Below the pieces are notes generated by a model that had not been told where the DNA came from, ran no database searches, and was given only the letters and a program-made list of their open reading frames with translations. Both the position numbers and the translations under genes were made by a program. Positions 34,861-42,511 of a stretch of DNA of 64,000 bases are shown in pieces. The first letter of the stretch is position 1. Each line of letters starts with the position of its first letter. The DNA lies in NCBI GenBank assembly GCA_023410675.1, contig JAEYPM010000090.1:17783-81782 (forward strand), given 5' to 3'. Source of the stretch: Bacillota bacterium (GTDB lineage Bacteria; Bacillota; Clostridia; Lachnospirales; Cellulosilyticaceae).

Positions 34861-35790
34861 ATGCAATATATTTGTGGCACAACGAATATTAAACAAAACA
34901 AACATAGTATTGTTGTTCTTGGTAATTTTGATGGTGTACATATTGGACATCAAAAGTTATTTGATGTGGCAAAGATGAAGGCCATCCAAAAAGACTTACA
35001 AGTAGTCGTGCTTTCATTTTATCCACCTCCTACTTGGATATTAGGAAAACAACCTAAAACGCTTCTTATGAGCAGAGAAGATAAGAGAAATAAAATTGAA
35101 AGTATGGGAATAGACGTACTTATTGAATATCCTTTTACGAAAGAATTTGCAAATATGGCACCTGAAGTTTTTTTCACTTCTATTCTAAGGGATGAGCTTA
35201 AAGCAAAAGTATTAATTATAGGAAATAATTATTATTTTGGTAAGGGTAAAACGGCAGATGCTCATTATATGAAAAAATTAGGAAAAGAATATAATGTTGA
35301 AATATGTGTCATTGATACCATCAAAAGCAATAATATTGAAGTATCAAGTTCTTATATAAGAAATTTAATACAAGATGGGAACATAGAAAAAGCAAATATG
35401 TTGCTTGGCCATCCTTATTCTATGTCAGGAATAGTCATAGATGGTAAAAAAATAGGAAGATTAATAGGTTTTCCAACGATTAATATTATACCTGATATAG
35501 ATAGAACACACCCCCCTAATGGCGTATATGCTACGACAACAAGAATAAATAATAAAATTTATTGGAGCATTACTAATATAGGGTATAATCCAACAGTTAA
35601 TGGAGAAAATAAGATTATAGAAACACATATTTTAGATTTTTCAAATATGATTTATGGTGATACTGTTGAAATGTTTTTTTATAAATTTATAAGGAAAGAG
35701 ACTAAATTTAGTTCTATAGATATGTTGAAAGATCAAATCAAACAAGATAAAGATGAAACCCAAAAAATTCTTAAAATGTTTTTAAAATAG
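34861..35790 (+). CDS. ribF: Bifunctional riboflavin kinase / FAD synthetase
   Basis: About 309 residues. The N-terminal FMN adenylyltransferase has 'VLGNFDGVHIGHQKL' and 'SSSYIRNLIQDG'; the C-terminal riboflavin kinase has 'GRLIGFPTINI', 'HPPNGVYAT' and 'GYNPTVNG'. It makes FMN and FAD from riboflavin. The ATG at 34861 is eight bases after 'aagagg', so the in-frame GTG at 34852 is not used. Confidence 0.97.
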   Translation: MQYICGTTNIKQNKHSIVVLGNFDGVHIGHQKLFDVAKMKAIQKDLQVVVLSFYPPPTWILGKQPKTLLMSREDKRNKIESMGIDVLIEYPFTKEFANMAPEVFFTSILRDELKAKVLIIGNNYYFGKGKTADAHYMKKLGKEYNVEICVIDTIKSNNIEVSSSYIRNLIQDGNIEKANMLLGHPYSMSGIVIDGKKIGRLIGFPTINIIPDIDRTHPPNGVYATTTRINNKIYWSITNIGYNPTVNGENKIIETHILDFSNMIYGDTVEMFFYKFIRKETKFSSIDMLKDQIKQDKDETQKILKMFLK

Positions 35791-35791
35791 T

Positions 35792-35820
35792 TTGCAATGC
35801 ATATAAGTTTATGCTATACT
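35792..35820 (+). promoter_or_regulatory. Promoter of rpsO
   Basis: TTGCAA (35792-35797), a 17-base spacer and TATACT (35815-35820) with an extended TGC just before it. Transcription would begin near 35827, right at the foot of the leader stem described next. Confidence 0.8.
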
Positions 35821-35829
35821 TTTTAAGTG

Positions 35830-35880
35830 CTATTACCATTACTCAGATTTAGGATGCTCCGACCTTATCTTAGTAATAGG
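35830..35880 (+). promoter_or_regulatory. Candidate S15 leader (autoregulatory RNA)
   Basis: Outer stem: 35830-35836 (ctattac) pairs with 35873-35879 (gtaatag). Inside, agat/atct (35845-35848 with 35867-35870) and agg/cct (35851-35853 with 35863-35865) enclose the loop atgctccga. This compact structure between the promoter and the rpsO ribosome site is where Firmicutes S15 represses its own mRNA. The structure is read by eye and not compared with a covariance model. Confidence 0.6.
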
Positions 35881-35909
35881 TCTATGTAAAATATAAGGAG
35901 GTATATAAA

Positions 35910-36173
35910 ATGACAAAAGAACGTAAACAAGAAATTATCAAAAAGTATGGAAGAAATGACAATGATACAGGATCACCAGAAGTTCAAATTGCATTACTTA
36001 CAGAGAGAATTAATCATCTCACAGAACACTTACGTACACATAAAAAAGATCATCATTCAAGAAGAGGATTACTTATGATGGTTGGTAATAGAAGAGGTCT
36101 GTTAAATTACCTTATTAAGACAGATATTGAAAGATATCGTGCAATTATTGCAGAACTTGGAATAAGAAAATAG
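35910..36173 (+). CDS. rpsO: Ribosomal protein S15
   Basis: An 87-residue S15 ('DTGSPEVQIALLTERINHLTEHL', 'DHHSRRGLLMMVGNRRGLLNYL'), standard length. It binds the 16S rRNA three-way junction in the platform and usually regulates itself through its leader RNA, present upstream. It has a strong 'aaggaggt' ribosome site and its own terminator. Confidence 0.98.
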   Translation: MTKERKQEIIKKYGRNDNDTGSPEVQIALLTERINHLTEHLRTHKKDHHSRRGLLMMVGNRRGLLNYLIKTDIERYRAIIAELGIRK

Positions 36174-36175
36174 TC

Positions 36176-36201
36176 AAGAGCGGAGACATCCGCTCTTTTT
36201 T
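36176..36201 (+). terminator. Rho-independent terminator after rpsO
   Basis: Nine-pair stem aagagcgga / tccgctctt with a gaca loop, followed by tttttta. A textbook terminator. Confidence 0.95.
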
Positions 36202-36230
36202 ATAAAATATGTAAGAATAAAAGGATAATA

Positions 36231-36324
36231 AGAGGAGAGGTCATGTTTTTTTTGTGCAATGTCATAAGAGGCTTAAGTGTACTTTAAGCATTTTATAAGA
36301 TTGCGCAAACAAGGTTTCTCTTCT
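36231..36324 (+). promoter_or_regulatory. Large imperfect hairpin in the pnp leader
   Basis: Three helices are nested: 36231-36240 with 36315-36324 (three G-U pairs), 36251-36260 (tttgtgcaat) with 36300-36309 (one G-U), and 36271-36277 (gcttaag) with 36283-36289. The whole makes a stem-loop of 94 bases ending 39 bases before the pnp start codon. Such a leader is where PNPase autoregulation acts in E. coli after RNase III cleavage, so a similar role is plausible here. Confidence 0.65.
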
Positions 36325-36363
36325 AAAATTAAATAAAAAGCAAACTTATGAGGAGAATGTAAA

Positions 36364-38493
36364 ATGATAAAAAACTATGAAACGACTATAGCAGGAAGAA
36401 AATTTTCAGTAGAAATTGGAAGAGTAGCAGAACTTGCAAATGCGTCAGCTTTAGTAAGATATGGTGATACAGTTATTTTAGCTACTGTAGTAGCTAGTCC
36501 AGAACCAAAAGATGGGATTGATTTTTTTCCACTAAGTGTAAACTATGAAGAAAAATTTTATGCTGTTGGAAGAATACCTGGAGGTTTTATTAAAAGAGAA
36601 TCAAGGCCCTCTGAAAGAGCAATACTTACTTCTAGAGTAATTGATAGACCAATTAGACCTTTATTCCCTAAAGATTACAGAAATGATGTTGTTATTACCA
36701 CAACTGTTATGTCAGTAGATCCTAATTGTAGTCCTGAAGTTACAGCAATGATTGCAGCCTCTCTCGTACTTGATATATCTGAAATTCCATTTTATGGACC
36801 AGTTGCCTCTGTTCAAATAGGCTATATAGATGGACAGTATATAGTAAATCCGACACAAGATGAAAGATTAAAAAGCAGCTTAGCTCTTACAGTTTCATCT
36901 AGTAGAGATAAAGTAATGATGATTGAGGCTGGAGCAGATGAAATAGAAGATAACATAATGGTAGAAGCAATTATGTTTGCTCACAAGTTTAACCAGAAAA
37001 TAGTTGATTTTATTCAGCAAATAAAAGATGACTGTGGTAAAGAAAAAGATTTTAATTATAAAAGAACAGTAGTTCCAGAAGATGTCTATAACTATATAAT
37101 TAGCCTTATTGGAGATTCACGAATGGAAGAGGCTGTATTTACAGATGATAAACAAGTAAGAGAACAACAATTAAGCGAATTAAAAAATGAAGTGATACAG
37201 ATAATAATGCTAGAAGGGAAAGAAGAATATCTTGACCACCTAGAAGAAGCATTTTATAACTTTGAGAAGAAAACTGTTAGAAGAATGATATTAAAGCACT
37301 CAAAAAGGCCTGATGGGCGTGCACTAGATGAAATTAGACCACTAAGGGCTGAAGTTGACATTTTACCAAGGACACATGGTACTGGACTGTTTACTAGAGG
37401 ACAAACTCAAGTATTAACGATAACCACTTTAGGTCCTTTATCAGACATGCAAACCCTTGACGGATTGGATGAATTAGAAGTATCTAAAAGATATATGCAT
37501 CACTATAATTTTCCTCCTTATTCTGTAGGTGAAGCAAGATCTCCAAGAGCACCTGGAAGAAGAGAAATTGGACATGGTGCATTGGCAGAAAGAGCACTTG
37601 TGCCTGTTTTACCGACAGAAGCAGAATTCCCATATGCCATTCGCTTAGTATCAGAAGTGTTAAGTTCAAATGGATCAACATCTCAGGCAAGTATTTGTGG
37701 ATCAACCTTATCTCTTATGGCTGCAGGAGTACCAATAAAGGCTCCAGTTGCTGGTATTTCAGTAGGACTCGTTACAGGAGAAACTGATGATGACTTTGTG
37801 CTTTTGACAGATATCCAAGGTTTAGAAGATTTCTTTGGTGATATGGACTTTAAGGTAGGCGGAACACACAAAGGAATTACAGCAATTCAAATGGATATGA
37901 AAATTCAAGGGCTTACCGAAGAAATAATTAGAACTGCAATTGAGCAGACAAGAAAGGCAAGATATTATATACTAGATGAAGTCATGTTAAAAACAATTGC
38001 TAAGCCAAGACAAGAAATATCCCCTTATGCACCTTCGATTATACAAATGATCATTAACCCTGAAAAGATAAGTGAAGTAATAGGACCAAAAGGTAAAATG
38101 ATTAATAAGATCATTGAAGAAACAGGTGTAAAGATTGATATTCAAGATGATGGACATGTCTCTATTTGTGGAAATGATAAAGATAAAATTAAAAGAGCGA
38201 TACAAATTATAGATGGTATTGTAAAAGATATTGAAGTCGGTCAGATATATAAAGCAAAAGTTGTAAAATTGATGAACTTTGGTGCATTTGTAGAGCTTGT
38301 ACCAGGGAAAGAAGGGTTAGTTCATATTTCTCAGCTTGATACACAAAGAGTTGCAAAAGTTGAAGATGTAGTAAATATTGGTGATGAAATTGACGTACAG
38401 GTAGTTGAAATAGACAAGCAAGGAAGAATTAATTTATCAAGAAAAGTATTATTAAAGAAAGAAGAAAAATCACAAATCAGTGAAATGGAATAA
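36364..38493 (+). CDS. pnp: Polyribonucleotide nucleotidyltransferase (PNPase)
   Basis: A 709-residue exoribonuclease of standard length. Two RNase PH domains (about 1-225 and 300-540) are linked by a helical domain; the second has 'RTHGTGLFTRGQTQVL' and 'PRAPGRREIGHGALAERAL'. A KH domain ('PEKISEVIGPKGKMINKI') and a C-terminal S1 domain ('GQIYKAKVVKLMNFGAFVEL') follow. It degrades RNA 3' to 5' with phosphate. It has a structured leader and a terminator of its own. Confidence 0.98.
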   Translation: MIKNYETTIAGRKFSVEIGRVAELANASALVRYGDTVILATVVASPEPKDGIDFFPLSVNYEEKFYAVGRIPGGFIKRESRPSERAILTSRVIDRPIRPLFPKDYRNDVVITTTVMSVDPNCSPEVTAMIAASLVLDISEIPFYGPVASVQIGYIDGQYIVNPTQDERLKSSLALTVSSSRDKVMMIEAGADEIEDNIMVEAIMFAHKFNQKIVDFIQQIKDDCGKEKDFNYKRTVVPEDVYNYIISLIGDSRMEEAVFTDDKQVREQQLSELKNEVIQIIMLEGKEEYLDHLEEAFYNFEKKTVRRMILKHSKRPDGRALDEIRPLRAEVDILPRTHGTGLFTRGQTQVLTITTLGPLSDMQTLDGLDELEVSKRYMHHYNFPPYSVGEARSPRAPGRREIGHGALAERALVPVLPTEAEFPYAIRLVSEVLSSNGSTSQASICGSTLSLMAAGVPIKAPVAGISVGLVTGETDDDFVLLTDIQGLEDFFGDMDFKVGGTHKGITAIQMDMKIQGLTEEIIRTAIEQTRKARYYILDEVMLKTIAKPRQEISPYAPSIIQMIINPEKISEVIGPKGKMINKIIEETGVKIDIQDDGHVSICGNDKDKIKRAIQIIDGIVKDIEVGQIYKAKVVKLMNFGAFVELVPGKEGLVHISQLDTQRVAKVEDVVNIGDEIDVQVVEIDKQGRINLSRKVLLKKEEKSQISEME

Positions 38494-38551
38494 TAAATTG
38501 TAATGCTTTATAAGATAAGATATAGTTAAACAAATAGTTAGAAGGATATAT

Positions 38552-38581
38552 AGGGGAGGTAAGATACCTACCCCTGTTTTT
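38552..38581 (+). terminator. Terminator after pnp
   Basis: The stem aggggaggta / taccta-cccct has nine pairs and one bulged base, and is followed by gttttt. It sits between the convergent ends of pnp and the small reverse-strand gene. Confidence 0.8.
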
Positions 38582-38584
38582 CCA

Positions 38585-38821
38585 TTAGAAATCTCTTCCG
38601 AAGTAGCTATCACGGCTATCAAAACGATCACGGTTGTTACGTCTACGGCAATTTCTTCTACACCAATCGCATCTTTCATCTTGATAAAATTCATCAAGTA
38701 AGTCTTCAACGCCACGTACAAATTCAAGAGCAGCTTCACATTCTCTTCTATTATTACGTCTATTGTCATCAAAAAAGTCACCTGCTACGTTACTATTATT
38801 CCAGTTATTAGAACATCCCAT
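38585..38821 (-). CDS. Small Cys/Arg/Asn-rich protein of unknown function
   Basis: A 78-residue protein, not recognised. It begins 'MGCSNNWNNSNVAGDFF', has an acidic centre ('ALEFVRGVEDLLDEFYQDE') likely to form a helix, then 'CDWCRRNCRRRNNRDRF', giving four cysteines (one near the N-terminus, three in the CxxC-plus-C motif). There is no signal peptide. The start has a clear 'aaagggg' ribosome site nine bases upstream on the reverse strand, and the stop lies against the pnp terminator, so it is probably a real gene. The composition resembles small spore-coat or metal-binding proteins, which is only a guess. Confidence 0.7.
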   Translation of the reverse strand: MGCSNNWNNSNVAGDFFDDNRRNNRRECEAALEFVRGVEDLLDEFYQDERCDWCRRNCRRRNNRDRFDSRDSYFGRDF

Positions 38822-38849
38822 TAACTAAACCCCTTTCAATATATACTTT

Positions 38850-38877
38850 TTGAGTAGCGCCACTCTAATTCTATAAT
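38850..38877 (+). promoter_or_regulatory. Promoter with an internal dyad, for the flavin reductase-like gene
   Basis: TTGAGT (38850-38855), a 16-base spacer and TATAAT (38872-38877). The spacer and end of the -35 box hold gagtagcgccactc (38852-38865), a near-palindrome with one mismatched pair, placed where a repressor would block RNA polymerase. Confidence 0.65.
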
Positions 38878-38940
38878 ATGCAGTTAGACAAGAAATGACA
38901 TTGTTTTATAAAAAGTTTTATTATTGAGGTGATACTATCC

Positions 38941-39534
38941 ATGAAAAAGCAAAAATGGAAGCCAGGAAATATGATTTACCCGCTGCCTGCGATTATGGTA
39001 AGCTGTGGGGATAAAGAGTGTGCGAATATTATTACTGTTGCATGGACAGGTACTATCTGTACCAATCCGCCTATGACCTATATTTCCATTAGACCAGAAA
39101 GATATTCCTACAATCTCATTAAAGAAAAGGGCTATTACGTTATTAATTTAACGACAAGAAAATTATTAAACGCTGTTGATTTTTGTGGTGTACGCTCAGG
39201 CAAGGATTGTGACAAGTTTAAGTTAATGCAGTTACATCCACAATTTGTTAGTGAAACAGGATGTCCTATGATCGAAGAAAGCCCAGTAAATATTGAATGT
39301 AAAGTAAAGGAAATCAAGGAATTAGGTTCTCATCATATGTTTATATCAGATGTTATTAATGTATATGTAGATGAACAATATATTGATCGTAATAATAAGT
39401 TTCATTTAAATGATTCAAAGCTTGTTACTTATTCACATGGAGCTTATTTCACATTAGGGGAACAAATAGGTACATTTGGATGTTCAGTTACTAAAAAGAA
39501 AAAGAAGACGAAAAGGCCATCTAATATGAAGTAA
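38941..39534 (+). CDS. Flavin reductase-like (FMN-binding split-barrel) protein
   Basis: About 197 residues, flavin reductase-like/DIM6-NTAB family: 'YPLPAIMVSCGDKECANIITVAWTG' is close to the family start, and 'NPPMTYISIRPERYSYNLIKEKGYYVIN' is the FMN-binding region. Members reduce flavins or act as flavoredoxins; the specific partner is unknown. The ATG at 38941 is preceded by 'tgaggtga' at a good distance. The protein ends in a Lys-rich tail that overlaps the terminator hairpin. Confidence 0.88.
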   Translation: MKKQKWKPGNMIYPLPAIMVSCGDKECANIITVAWTGTICTNPPMTYISIRPERYSYNLIKEKGYYVINLTTRKLLNAVDFCGVRSGKDCDKFKLMQLHPQFVSETGCPMIEESPVNIECKVKEIKELGSHHMFISDVINVYVDEQYIDRNNKFHLNDSKLVTYSHGAYFTLGEQIGTFGCSVTKKKKKTKRPSNMK

Positions 39535-39549
39535 ATATTAGGTGGCTTT
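39513..39549 (+). terminator. Terminator hairpin with the stop codon in its loop
   Basis: Bases 39513-39527 pair with 39535-39549 (15 pairs, two G-U) around the loop gaagtaa, which contains the TAA stop (39532-39534) of the flavin reductase-like gene. A moderate T-tract follows (cttta attcttt). It can also serve the convergent DUF4397-like gene. Confidence 0.75.
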
Positions 39550-39556
39550 AATTCTT

Positions 39557-40186
39557 TCAGAATCTTAGATAACTATTTCCATCTATCGGAATAACAAGCT
39601 GAATAGGGAACTCTTTTTTGTTTGTTCCAATTGCATACATAGAGTAAAATCTACTAGGCTTTAATCTAATATTTTCAACATTAAGGAGTGTTCTACTGGT
39701 ATTAATATCTCGAATACATATAGTATAAGTACCTTGTTTTAGCATAATATAGTTTGTAACTTGACATGGAGCAATATTTTTAAATATAGATGATCCATCA
39801 GATAAAGTTATATCAATGTTTGAAAGTGCGTTTGAATAGTGAGCAAATCGACACAGCAAGTTGTTAGAAGGAATTGCCCTCTTTGTGTCCTCGATAAAAT
39901 TTATATCTATTCCTATTGCATCTTTCTGTTTTGAAGCAATTATAGATGTGTAAATTCCATTATTTGCAAGATGCACGGATTTTGTTATAAGGGGCGTTGA
40001 ATTTTTATTCTTTGTCACTATAATCGTATGTTCACCACAGGGAATAGATAAATACTCAGTAAAATCCTCATATAGAATATCAGAGGCCATAAGTTTTTTA
40101 TCAACATAAACATCTACTGAAAGAGGTGAAGGAAACACGTGAAAAAATCTTATATAAGATTTTTCAATAGTGGGTTTAGATAGCAT
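39557..40186 (-). CDS. DUF4397-like protein
   Basis: About 209 residues. Two repeats of a beta-rich module are visible, the first with 'SYIRFFHVFPSPLSVDVYVDKKLMAS' in style and 'YLSIPCGEHTIIV', the second with 'CRFAHYSNALSNIDITLSDG' and 'YIMLKQGTYTICI'. This is the DUF4397 pattern seen in proteins of unknown function, often at the cell surface. There is no signal peptide. The start at 40186 follows a 'ggaggt' ribosome site; an ATG 15 bases further upstream overlaps that site. It is divergent from the hydrogenase-sensor operon. Confidence 0.75.
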   Translation of the reverse strand: MLSKPTIEKSYIRFFHVFPSPLSVDVYVDKKLMASDILYEDFTEYLSIPCGEHTIIVTKNKNSTPLITKSVHLANNGIYTSIIASKQKDAIGIDINFIEDTKRAIPSNNLLCRFAHYSNALSNIDITLSDGSSIFKNIAPCQVTNYIMLKQGTYTICIRDINTSRTLLNVENIRLKPSRFYSMYAIGTNKKEFPIQLVIPIDGNSYLRF

Positions 40187-40220
40187 ATATAATACCTCCA
40201 TGTTATAAAGAATCCATAAT

Positions 40221-40250
40221 ATTATATGTAAAAAAATGTATGAGTGTGAA
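40221..40250 (-). promoter_or_regulatory. Promoter of the DUF4397-like gene
   Basis: Read on the reverse strand: TTCACA (40250-40245), an 18-base spacer and TATAAT (40226-40221). Confidence 0.55.
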
Positions 40251-40302
40251 TAGTTATTGTATTGTAAAGATATTACATGGTAAAATAAGCATAGAATTTA
40301 AG

Positions 40303-40331
40303 TTTACTGGTATGAAGCTTATAGATATTAT
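40303..40331 (+). promoter_or_regulatory. Promoter of the putative redox/H2-sensing operon
   Basis: TTTACT (40303-40308), a 17-base spacer and TATTAT (40326-40331). A short dyad, tgtaaagatattaca, lies upstream at 40263-40277 and might bind a regulator. Confidence 0.55.
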
Positions 40332-40393
40332 TAAGGTAGTTAGTATATAAAAAACTCTAAATACATAACAAGTGAAAAATAAGGAGGGAATAT

Positions 40394-40744
40394 ATGAAAT
40401 TGCAACAAGTAAAAGACATACTGAAGGCTGAGGTCTTTGAAGGTGAACATAGGATAGATAAAGAAGTCTATACAGCATGTGGGTGCGATCTCATGAGCGA
40501 TGTGTTAGCATTTGCTAAAGAAAAAGTACTTTTGTTAACGGGTCTTGTTAATCCTCAAGTGATAAGAACAGCTGAAATGCTAGACATCAAGTCAATTGTA
40601 TTTGTAAGGGGGAAAAAGCCTACTGAAGATATGATTACTATGGCGAAACAGAAAGGAATGACCATTATGTCTACAGAGTATCCCTTATATATTGCCTGTG
40701 GGAAATTATACAGTGAGGGACTTGGAATAGAAAAGGAGGTATAA
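40394..40744 (+). CDS. DRTGG-domain protein, first copy
   Basis: A 116-residue protein that is a single DRTGG-type domain: 'YTACGCDLMSDVLAFAKEKVLLL' followed by 'NPQVIRTAEMLDIKSIVFVRGK'. DRTGG domains occur next to CBS domains and in phosphotransacetylase-like proteins and are thought to bind small ligands. A paralogue lies at 42512. It heads a tight five-gene set (two bases before the next gene) and has a strong 'aaggaggga' ribosome site. Function here is inferred from context: part of a signalling module beside the hydrogenase. Confidence 0.85.
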   Translation: MKLQQVKDILKAEVFEGEHRIDKEVYTACGCDLMSDVLAFAKEKVLLLTGLVNPQVIRTAEMLDIKSIVFVRGKKPTEDMITMAKQKGMTIMSTEYPLYIACGKLYSEGLGIEKEV

Positions 40745-40745
40745 A

Positions 40746-41159
40746 ATGAAGCTATCCTATACAGTAGATGGAGACGACTTTTTATTAGCAGGGGAAGCCT
40801 CTACCTCGTTAAAGCGAACGCTTAAGCAATTAGGGATTCCTTCAGAAGTAATTAGAAAAATAGCTATCGCTATGTATGAAGCAGAGATGAATATGGTACT
40901 TCATGCGAATGGTGGCGTTATTGACGTTGAAATATTGCCTGACAAGGTCTACATAGCATTAAAAGATGAAGGCCCTGGAATTGAAAATGTTAATTTAGCT
41001 ATGAAAGAAGGGTATTCAACAGCTTCTCATGAAATAAGAGAATTAGGTTTTGGGGCAGGTATGGGACTCCCCAATATTAAAAAGTATAGTGATTATCTAA
41101 ATATTGTATCTGAAGTTGGTAAAGGAACAACTGTTGAGATAACGATACTTCTTTCTTAA
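40746..41159 (+). CDS. RsbW-like ATP-binding (HATPase) protein
   Basis: A 137-residue GHKL ATPase-fold protein like anti-sigma kinases RsbW/SpoIIAB. N box: 'YEAEMNMVLHANGG'; G1: 'KDEGPGI'; G2: 'GFGAGMGLPNI'. In that family the domain phosphorylates an anti-anti-sigma (STAS) protein or binds a sigma factor; no such partner gene is visible nearby. It follows the first DRTGG gene by one base. It is probably the output or switch element of the sensing module. Confidence 0.88.
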   Translation: MKLSYTVDGDDFLLAGEASTSLKRTLKQLGIPSEVIRKIAIAMYEAEMNMVLHANGGVIDVEILPDKVYIALKDEGPGIENVNLAMKEGYSTASHEIRELGFGAGMGLPNIKKYSDYLNIVSEVGKGTTVEITILLS

Positions 41160-41186
41160 AAATCATGTAAGGGGAGGTAAAAATTC

Positions 41187-42488
41187 ATGTCAAGTCATTC
41201 TGTAGCACTAGATAGTGAAAAATGTATTGGGTGTACTGATTGTATTAAGAGGTGCCCTACAGAAGCTATTCGGGTGCGAGGGTCTAAAGCTAAGATTATT
41301 GAAGAAAGATGTATAGACTGTGGCAATTGTATTAGAATATGTAGAAGTGGTGCAAAAAAAGCAGTTACAGACTCACTTAACATTTTAGATCAATACAAAT
41401 ATAGAATTGCACTACCTGCTCCATCATTTTACGCTCAATTTACAAAAGCTAAAAATATTTCTTCAATTTTGTCATCATTATATGATATAGGTTTTACAGA
41501 CATTATGGAAGTCGCAAGTGCTGCGGAGGTTATTACCAAATACACTGAATCCTTTGTAAAAAATGCAAGTGATTTTCCTGTTATTGGCTCTTCATGTCCA
41601 GCTATTGTTCGTCTCATACAAAGAAGATTTCCTTCACTCATAAATAATGTACTACCTATAATATCACCAATGGAACTTGCAGCAAGACATATTAAGTCTA
41701 AATATATAAAAGAAGGTATAGATGAAAAGCAAATAGGCGTTTTTTTTATTTCACCATGTCCTGCTAAGGCGACTGAAATTCATAGACCGAAGGGTTTAAA
41801 CAAGTCTTATGTAGATGGTGTTTTTTCCATGCAAGAAATCTATAAGCTGATTGCTCCTAAAATAAATAGTCCAAAGTCTAAAGTTTTTGAAAGACAAAGT
41901 AGTTATAAAGGAATTACTTGGGCAACACGTAATGGAGCTATGAGTAATGGAGAAATTAAAAACTATATCGCTGTAGATGGCATGGAAAGTGTAATAGATA
42001 TATTAGAAAGAGTGGAAGATGGAATCTTATCAGATGTTCAATTTATTGAAGCTTTTGCATGCATTGGTGGATGTTTAGGTGGTGTCCTTACTATCGAAAA
42101 TTCATTCATTAGTAGAGCGGAGATTAAAAAATGGATTGATGAAGATATTAAAAATAATTTCGTGGGGGATCTTGCATTATACACTGAATTACAATCTATT
42201 GATGTTGCATTTGAGAAAAAGATCAGACCAAGACCTGTTTTTTCGCTTGATGAAGATATGTCAAAAGCTATAAAAATGATGGAAGAAATAGAAGAACTTA
42301 CTAAGATACTACCTAAAATTGATTGTGGCTCTTGTGGGGCACCAACATGCAGATGTTTTGCAGAAGATGTAATTAAAGGTGATGCCCATTTAGAAGACTG
42401 TATATTCATGTTAAGAAAGAGAATCAAAGAAGTGTCAGAGGTTATGTTGGAACTTACACAAAAGGTAATTCCTACACAAGAAAGATAA
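41187..42488 (+). CDS. Hydrogenase-like iron-sulfur protein, putative sensor
   Basis: A 433-residue protein. Two [4Fe-4S] ferredoxin motifs come first (C13, C16, C19, C23 and C42, C45, C48, C52). The middle is the [FeFe]-hydrogenase catalytic fold with altered motifs: 'GSSCPAI' (C137; S136 replaces the proton-transfer Cys), 'SPCPAK' (C191) and 'ACIGGCLGG' (C292, C296). The C-terminus has a further Fe-S motif (C380, C383, C388, C405). All four likely cubane ligands remain while residues needed for fast catalysis are changed, which suggests a sensor rather than an enzyme. There is no PAS domain. Confidence 0.88.
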   Translation: MSSHSVALDSEKCIGCTDCIKRCPTEAIRVRGSKAKIIEERCIDCGNCIRICRSGAKKAVTDSLNILDQYKYRIALPAPSFYAQFTKAKNISSILSSLYDIGFTDIMEVASAAEVITKYTESFVKNASDFPVIGSSCPAIVRLIQRRFPSLINNVLPIISPMELAARHIKSKYIKEGIDEKQIGVFFISPCPAKATEIHRPKGLNKSYVDGVFSMQEIYKLIAPKINSPKSKVFERQSSYKGITWATRNGAMSNGEIKNYIAVDGMESVIDILERVEDGILSDVQFIEAFACIGGCLGGVLTIENSFISRAEIKKWIDEDIKNNFVGDLALYTELQSIDVAFEKKIRPRPVFSLDEDMSKAIKMMEEIEELTKILPKIDCGSCGAPTCRCFAEDVIKGDAHLEDCIFMLRKRIKEVSEVMLELTQKVIPTQER

Positions 42489-42511
42489 AATACATATAGT
42501 GGAGGTAAGAA

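Noticed and set aside
40263..40277. Second Rex-like site upstream of the sensing module (tgtaaagatattaca)
   Set aside because: It matches only part of the Rex consensus and half-sites are five bases; kept only as a possible dyad.
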